Assembly: GCA_903891755.1 (NCBI GenBank)
Contig: CAITFY010000015.1
Location: 1-16,758 of the forward strand
Reading direction: 5' to 3'
From: an uncultured Actinomycetes bacterium
Lineage (GTDB): Bacteria; Actinomycetota; Actinomycetes; Nanopelagicales; Nanopelagicaceae
Length of the DNA: 16,758 nucleotides
In this document: one piece after another, positions 13,243 to 16,758 of the stretch
Numbering within the stretch: position 1 is the first letter of the stretch
How the letters are laid out: every line of letters begins with the position of its first letter
Position numbers and translations under genes: made by a program
Notes under the pieces: generated by a model
Told to the model about the DNA's origin: nothing
What the model saw: only the letters and a program-made list of their open reading frames with translations
Databases searched by the model: none

Positions 13243-14459
13243 ATAGCTTCTGACAACAACTTCTTAACGCGGGCAATTCCCTCAACGATATCTGCATCGC
13301 TTAAGGCATATGAGAAGCGCAGATATCCAGAAGGACCGAACGCTTCACCTGGAACAGCAGCGACTTCTGCCTCTTCCAAGATAAGAGTCGCAAGCTCTGC
13401 TGAAGTTTGTGGACTCTTTCCGCGAATCTCTTTTCCGAGAACACCTTTAACTGATGGATAAACATAGAAGGCGCCAGTTGGAGTAGGGCAGACCACTCCA
13501 GGGATCTCGTTAAGCAAACCGACTATCAACTTTCGACGACGATCAAATGCAACGCCCATTTCATGTACCGCGGTGAGGTCACCTGTTAGTGCAGCGATAG
13601 CTGCGCGTTGTGACACATTTGAGACGTTAGAGGAGAGATGTGATTGCAGATTCGTTGCGGCCTTAATGACATCTTTAGGTCCGACCATCCAACCAACGCG
13701 CCATCCTGTCATCGCGTAAGTCTTGGCAACGCCATTGAGAATAATTGTGCGATCTGCCATCTCTGGAACAACGACTGGAATGCTTGGCGCAGTTGCACCG
13801 TCATAAAGAAGGTGTTCGTAAATCTCATCAGCAATAATCCAGATGCCATGTTCGAGAGCCCACTCAGCAATCGCTTTAACTTGCTCATGTGAATAGACAG
13901 AGCCAGTTGGATTTGAAGGAGAGCAGAACAAGAGCGCTTTTGTGTGTTCAGTGCGAGCTGCTTCGAGTTGTTCGACACTTACGAGATAGTTCTGGGTTTC
14001 ATCGGCGAAAACTTCAACCGCTTTGCCGCCAGCCAACTTGATGCACTCAGGGTAGGTGGTCCAGTACGGGGCAGGGAGAATTACTTCATCTCCTGGATTG
14101 ATGATGGTTGCAAATGCTTGGTACACCGCTTGCTTGCCACCATTGGTTACGAGCACTTGATCTGCGGTGATTACATATTTGGAATCGCGGAGCGTCTTTG
14201 CGACGATTGCATCGCGAAGCTCTGGAAGACCCGGGGTCGGTGTGTATCGGTGGTTAGCAGGCTTGGCAGCGGCTTCAATCGCCGCTTGCACGATGTAATC
14301 AGGAGTTGGGAAATCAGGTTCACCTGCGCCAAAGCCGATAACTGGCTTGCCGGCGGCTTTTAGGGCCTTTGCCTTCGCATCAACCGCGAGGGTGGCTGAT
14401 TCAGCAATCGCCGCGATACGGGTTGAGATACGAGGTTTTTCCACTTTTTCTGCGCTCAT
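13239..14459 (-). CDS. aspC: Aspartate aminotransferase, class I/II PLP enzyme
   Basis: Transfers the amino group between aspartate and 2-oxoglutarate, linking amino-acid and central carbon metabolism. From ATG 14459 the protein is 406 aa and begins MSAEKVEKPRISTRIAAIAE, which matches the N-terminus of actinobacterial AspC. Seen in order: GFGAGEPDFPTPDY (42-55), TNGGKQAVYQAF, APYWTTYPE, SPSNPTGS (180-187), IADEIYE (Asp211, Tyr214), VAKTYAMTGWRVGW with the PLP Lys246, and YLRFSYAL near the C-terminus. The frame stays open to ATG 14534 (431 aa), but the extra 25 residues are not family-like. There is no Shine-Dalgarno sequence; CATACT lies seven bases upstream, a weaker leaderless candidate. 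It sits between murB and the tRNA-Trp unit, on the opposite strand. Confidence 0.95.
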   Translation of the reverse strand: MSAEKVEKPRISTRIAAIAESATLAVDAKAKALKAAGKPVIGFGAGEPDFPTPDYIVQAAIEAAAKPANHRYTPTPGLPELRDAIVAKTLRDSKYVITADQVLVTNGGKQAVYQAFATIINPGDEVILPAPYWTTYPECIKLAGGKAVEVFADETQNYLVSVEQLEAARTEHTKALLFCSPSNPTGSVYSHEQVKAIAEWALEHGIWIIADEIYEHLLYDGATAPSIPVVVPEMADRTIILNGVAKTYAMTGWRVGWMVGPKDVIKAATNLQSHLSSNVSNVSQRAAIAALTGDLTAVHEMGVAFDRRRKLIVGLLNEIPGVVCPTPTGAFYVYPSVKGVLGKEIRGKSPQTSAELATLILEEAEVAAVPGEAFGPSGYLRFSYALSDADIVEGIARVKKLLSEAI

Positions 14460-14525
14460 ATGGGGAAGTATGCCAAACCTCAGGGGCATCTGGTTCCCCC
14501 AATGATCTACGGGACTTGGGACGGT

Positions 14526-14555
14526 TTTACTCATAGCCCCGCGGGGCTCTAGACT
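14526..14555 (+). promoter_or_regulatory. Candidate promoter of tRNA-Trp / secE / nusG / rplKA unit with GC palindrome in the spacer
   Basis: TTTACT (14526-14531) and TAGACT (14550-14555) form a plausible -35/-10 pair with an 18-base spacer. The perfect 14-base palindrome AGCCCCGCGGGGCT (14535-14548) fills the spacer. Transcription would begin near 14562, about 49 bases before tRNA-Trp. The -10 match is good, the -35 match partial. Confidence 0.45.
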
Positions 14556-14580
14556 CCTCGTTCTGGCGCTTGCATTAGGT

Positions 14581-14594
14581 CACGATTAGTCGTG
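14581..14594 (+). repeat. Small inverted repeat before tRNA-Trp
   Basis: CACGATTAGTCGTG: five-base arms CACGA and TCGTG around TTAG. It lies in the presumed 5' leader of the tRNA-Trp precursor; a leader hairpin or a protein site is possible. Confidence 0.35.
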
Positions 14595-14610
14595 TCTTAA
14601 CAACGCTCGA

Positions 14611-14684
14611 AGGGCAGTAGCTCAACTGGCCAGAGTTCCGGTCTCCAAAACCGGCGGTTGGGGGTTCAAGTCCCTCCTGCCCTG
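14611..14684 (+). tRNA. tRNA-Trp (anticodon CCA)
   Basis: A complete cloverleaf of 74 bases: acceptor AGGGCAG/CTGCCCT, anticodon stem CCGGT/ACCGG with loop CTCCAAA (anticodon CCA), T arm with TTCAAGT. The discriminator is G, and CCA is not encoded. tRNA-Trp directly before secE is a conserved actinobacterial arrangement. Confidence 0.97.
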
Positions 14685-14751
14685 CAAGACAGTTCCATCG
14701 CAGTAACGCTCGAAAAATGTATTAGTTGATGTAACAAGAGAGGTAAGACAC

Positions 14752-14979
14752 GTGGTCGACGAGAAGCACGAAACTGAAGAAGGCAAACTAGGCCTCTTTG
14801 GTCGCATCAACCTGTTCTATCGTCAGGTTGTCGCTGAACTTCGCAAGGTTGTGTGGCCTACCCAGAAGCAACTGACTACATATACAGCTGTTGTATTTGT
14901 ATTCGTTGGTTTCATCATCGCTGTTGTTTCTATTCTGGATGTCGCTCTCACCAAAATTGTTTTCTGGATCTTTGGGTAA
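14752..14979 (+). CDS. secE: Preprotein translocase subunit SecE
   Basis: The small subunit of the SecYEG channel in the cytoplasmic membrane. This is the 75-residue single-span form: an acidic N-terminus, an amphipathic helix ending in the invariant VVAELRKVVWPTQKQL (about 26-41), and one membrane helix of about 30 residues to the end. GTG 14752 is the start; AGAGG lies about eight bases upstream. It follows tRNA-Trp by 67 bases, and nusG begins nine bases after its stop, so all are probably one transcript. The tRNA-secE gap shows no convincing separate promoter. Confidence 0.96.
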   Translation: MVDEKHETEEGKLGLFGRINLFYRQVVAELRKVVWPTQKQLTTYTAVVFVFVGFIIAVVSILDVALTKIVFWIFG

Positions 14980-14988
14980 GGGATAAAC

Positions 14989-15774
14989 ATGTCAGTAGAG
15001 AATCCATTTTTCGAGGAGTCTGTAGCACCTGCCGCAACTCCCGCTTCAGTCGACGCATTTGAAGCAGCTCTAACCGCGACCCCAGAAGAGGCACCTGTTG
15101 TAGAAACAGTTGTAGCTGATGAGGAAGTTGGAAGTGTTGAGGCGCTCGCTGCAATCGATGAGGAAGTTTCATCTGAAGGCGAAGATGCCGATGATGAGAA
15201 CGATCCCAATGCTGAGTTCCGTCGCGCTCTTCGTACCGCTGCTGGTGATTGGTATGTAGTCCACTCATATGCCGGTTACGAGAAGAAGGTAAAGGGAAAC
15301 CTTGCCAACCGCGTGCAGGCTCTCAACATGGAGGATTTCATCTTCCAGGTAGAAGTTCCGGAAGAAGAGATCACCGAGATCAAGAACGGACAACGCAAGC
15401 AGGTTAAGCGCAATGTTTTCCCTGGTTACGTTCTCGTCCGTATGGATCTCACCGATGAGTCTTGGTCATGTATTCGAAACACTCCAGGAGTAACTGGATT
15501 CGTTGGAAATGCTCACCACCCATCACCACTGAGTTTGCAAGAAGTTGAAAACATTCTTGCTCCTCGTCCTCTTAAGAAGGGCGAGAAAGCTGATATCAAG
15601 GTTGTTGACTTTGAAATCGGCGAGTCTGTAACCGTTATGGATGGACCATTTGCGACCTTGCCTGCATCGATTTCAGAGATCATGCCAGAGCAAGCAAAGC
15701 TCAAGGTTCTTGTATCTATCTTCGGTCGTGAAACACCGGTAGAGCTAGCGTTCCACCAAGTTCAAAAAATTTAA
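14989..15774 (+). CDS. nusG: Transcription termination/antitermination factor NusG
   Basis: Binds RNA polymerase and couples transcription to the ribosome or to Rho. After an acidic, low-complexity extension of about 86 residues, the NGN domain starts at WYVVHSYAGYEKKVKGNLAN (from Trp88) and includes FPGYVLVRMDL and NTPGVTGFVG. The KOW domain at the end has FEIGESVTVMDGPFA, SEIMPEQAKLKVLVSIFGRE and TPVELAFHQV. The total of 261 aa is long against about 180 in E. coli, but acidic N-terminal extensions are usual in actinobacterial NusG. AAGGGA (14978-14983), overlapping the secE stop, is the ribosome-binding site with a five-base gap to the ATG. Confidence 0.97.
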   Translation: MSVENPFFEESVAPAATPASVDAFEAALTATPEEAPVVETVVADEEVGSVEALAAIDEEVSSEGEDADDENDPNAEFRRALRTAAGDWYVVHSYAGYEKKVKGNLANRVQALNMEDFIFQVEVPEEEITEIKNGQRKQVKRNVFPGYVLVRMDLTDESWSCIRNTPGVTGFVGNAHHPSPLSLQEVENILAPRPLKKGEKADIKVVDFEIGESVTVMDGPFATLPASISEIMPEQAKLKVLVSIFGRETPVELAFHQVQKI

Positions 15775-15809
15775 CCCCAGTTAAATAAAGAAAAAAGGAA
15801 ACCAAAAAA

Positions 15810-16241
15810 ATGGCACCAAAGAAGAAGGTCACTGCACTTATTAAGTTGCAGATTCAGGCAGGCGCTGCCACACCAGCTCCACCGGTGGGTCCAGCCCTCG
15901 GTCAGCATGGTGTCAACATCATGGACTTCGTTAAGGCGTACAACGCTGAGACAGAGTCACAAAAGGGTCAGATCATCCCAGTAGAAATTACTGTCTACGA
16001 GGATCGTTCTTTCACCTTCATCACAAAGACCCCACCAGCTTCACGTTTGATCTTGAAGGCTGCTGGAGTCGAAAAGGGTTCTGCTATCCCTCACAAGACC
16101 AAGGTTGCAAATATCACCAAGGCACAGGCAGAAGAGATCGCAAAGATCAAGATGGCTGACCTCAATGCAAATGACATTGATGCTGCACGTTTGATCATCG
16201 AAGGTACAGCTCGTTCAATGGGAATTACGGTTTCCAACTAA
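15810..16241 (+). CDS. rplK: Large-subunit ribosomal protein L11
   Basis: Binds the GTPase-associated centre of 23S rRNA and takes part in factor binding and the stringent response. The 143 residues include the N-terminal proline-rich hinge side PAPPVGPALGQHGVNIMDF, FTFITKTPPASRLILKAAG, and the C-terminal rRNA-binding domain with DIDAARLIIEGTARSMGI. Length and motifs are standard. An AAGGAA sequence about ten bases before the ATG, in a very A-rich leader, serves as ribosome-binding site. It follows nusG by 35 bases. The 80-base gap to rplA holds the predicted L1 target. Confidence 0.98.
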   Translation: MAPKKKVTALIKLQIQAGAATPAPPVGPALGQHGVNIMDFVKAYNAETESQKGQIIPVEITVYEDRSFTFITKTPPASRLILKAAGVEKGSAIPHKTKVANITKAQAEEIAKIKMADLNANDIDAARLIIEGTARSMGITVSN

Positions 16242-16253
16242 GCAATTAATAAC

Positions 16254-16297
16254 TGGGAAGTGGGAGGAGCTCGCTGCTCCGTCAAACCACAACTCCA
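16254..16297 (+). promoter_or_regulatory. Predicted L1-binding mRNA structure before rplA
   Basis: The core stem GTGG (16260-16263) pairs with CCAC (16287-16290), and the upper stem GGAGC (16266-16270) with GCTCC (16276-16280). Between them is an asymmetric internal loop, GA on one side and GTCAAA on the other. An outer stem TGGG/CTCCA (16254-16257 with 16294-16297) extends it. The GTGGGAGG ... CCAC arrangement mirrors the L1 site of 23S rRNA (helices 76-78), where E. coli has GGTGGGAGG paired with TACCACC. It ends 14 bases before the rplA Shine-Dalgarno. Confidence 0.65.
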
Positions 16298-16321
16298 ATT
16301 AACTCAACACAAGGAGAAGAA

Positions 16322-16758
16322 ATGAAGCGCAGTAAGAAATATAACGAAGCAGCAGCCAAGGTTGATGCTAAGAACTTGTACTCACCACTAGCTGCAGTCA
16401 AGCTTGCGAAGGAAACTTCTGTAACCAAGTACGACGCATCAGTTGAGGTAGCTCTTGTTCTCGGCGTAGATCCAAAGAAAGCTGATCAAGCAATTCGTTC
16501 AACAGTAAACCTTCCACACGGAACAGGTAAGACCGCTCGCGTCTTGGTGTTCGCTGGTGGAGAGCGCGCCGAAGAGGCACGCGCAGCTGGTGCTGACATT
16601 GTTGGCGCAGATGAATTGATTGAAGAAGTTTCAAAGGGTCGCCTTGATTACGACGCTGTCGTATCAACACCAGAATTAATGGGTAAGGTCGGTCGTCTCG
16701 GAAAGGTTCTCGGACCTCGTGGATTGATGCCAAACCCAAAGACCGGAACTGTGACCAC
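16322..16758 (+). CDS. rplA: Large-subunit ribosomal protein L1 (3' end outside window)
   Basis: The L1-stalk protein of the 50S subunit, and in many bacteria the translational repressor of its own operon. The open frame starts at ATG 16322 after a strong AAGGAG (16311-16316, five-base gap) and runs off the right edge after 145 codons. The protein begins MKRSKKYNEAAAKVD and continues with SVEVALVLGVDPKKADQAIR, NLPHGTGK, and VGRLGKVLGPRGLMPNPKTG, the family signature, close to the window edge. The remaining 90 or so residues lie outside. The RNA structure just upstream suggests autoregulation by this protein. Confidence 0.97.
   Translation, partial: MKRSKKYNEAAAKVDAKNLYSPLAAVKLAKETSVTKYDASVEVALVLGVDPKKADQAIRSTVNLPHGTGKTARVLVFAGGERAEEARAAGADIVGADELIEEVSKGRLDYDAVVSTPELMGKVGRLGKVLGPRGLMPNPKTGTVT

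Noticed and set aside
13944..14363. 139-codon open frame opposite aspC
   Set aside because: It lies wholly antisense to a confident aspC gene, has no recognisable motif or start signal, and is best explained by codon bias of the real gene.
14460..14534. Longer aspC start at ATG 14534 (or ATG 14489)
   Set aside because: Family homology begins at the ATG at 14459; the extra residues would overlap the palindrome and the tRNA-Trp promoter region. ATG 14489 has a G-rich stretch upstream, but the added ten residues are not family-like.
14535..14548. GC palindrome as an intrinsic terminator
   Set aside because: No T run follows on either strand and no gene ends nearby; it lies between two divergent units.
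16398..16739. 113-codon open frame opposite rplA
   Set aside because: Antisense to L1; its Arg/Leu/Gln-rich composition is typical of a shadow frame.
1..16758. CRISPR array, transposon, prophage or defence system
   Set aside because: No regularly spaced repeats, transposase, integrase or known defence motif was found in any frame; every major region is explained by metabolic or housekeeping genes.

Overview
The window looks like a chromosomal segment from a small-genome, moderate-GC (mid to high 40s percent by eye) free-living actinobacterium. The freshwater acI / Nanopelagicales type is my best guess. The order tRNA-Thr, tRNA-Met, rpmG, two MaoC-like dehydratase genes, murB, aspC, tRNA-Trp, secE, nusG, rplK, rplA is the classical actinobacterial arrangement, and the NusG, AspC and HadB sequences are of actinobacterial type. 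Genes are packed tightly, often overlapping by 1-21 bases. I see no insertion sequence, prophage, CRISPR array or convincing intrinsic terminator.

Left part (1-7492, carbon scavenging). A GH2 beta-galactosidase, cut by the left window edge, overlaps galK, so lactose-type galactosides would be split and the galactose phosphorylated. galK runs tail to tail into glpK. glpK is divergent from glpD, with only 17 bases between the two start codons. Glycerol would be phosphorylated by GlpK and oxidised to dihydroxyacetone phosphate by GlpD. A small CoA-binding-fold protein follows glpD.

Middle (7472-9980, repair and unknowns). msrB (methionine-R-sulfoxide reductase) is divergent from a nitroreductase-family gene. 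Then come a secreted protein of unknown function and, on the other strand, a five-helix membrane protein with a pore-like segment.

Right part (10073-16758, housekeeping core). tRNA-Thr(GGT), tRNA-Met(CAT), rpmG (L33, 56 aa), hadA, hadB and a glycosyltransferase with a CysRS-like N-terminal tail appear to form one unit. murB follows with its own leaderless promoter and meets aspC tail to tail. From tRNA-Trp(CCA) a second unit runs through secE, nusG, rplK and rplA (cut by the right edge). Between rplK and rplA lies an RNA structure matching the ribosomal protein L1 target.

Recurring theme: several genes without a Shine-Dalgarno sequence (glpK, glpD, msrB, the secreted protein, murB) carry a TANNNT hexamer ending 6-7 bases before the start codon, the spacing expected for leaderless transcripts. 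At glpK/glpD one seven-base TATTCTA serves both strands symmetrically. I found no evidence for a wholly new multi-gene system; the most interesting signals are regulatory, plus one unusual domain fusion.
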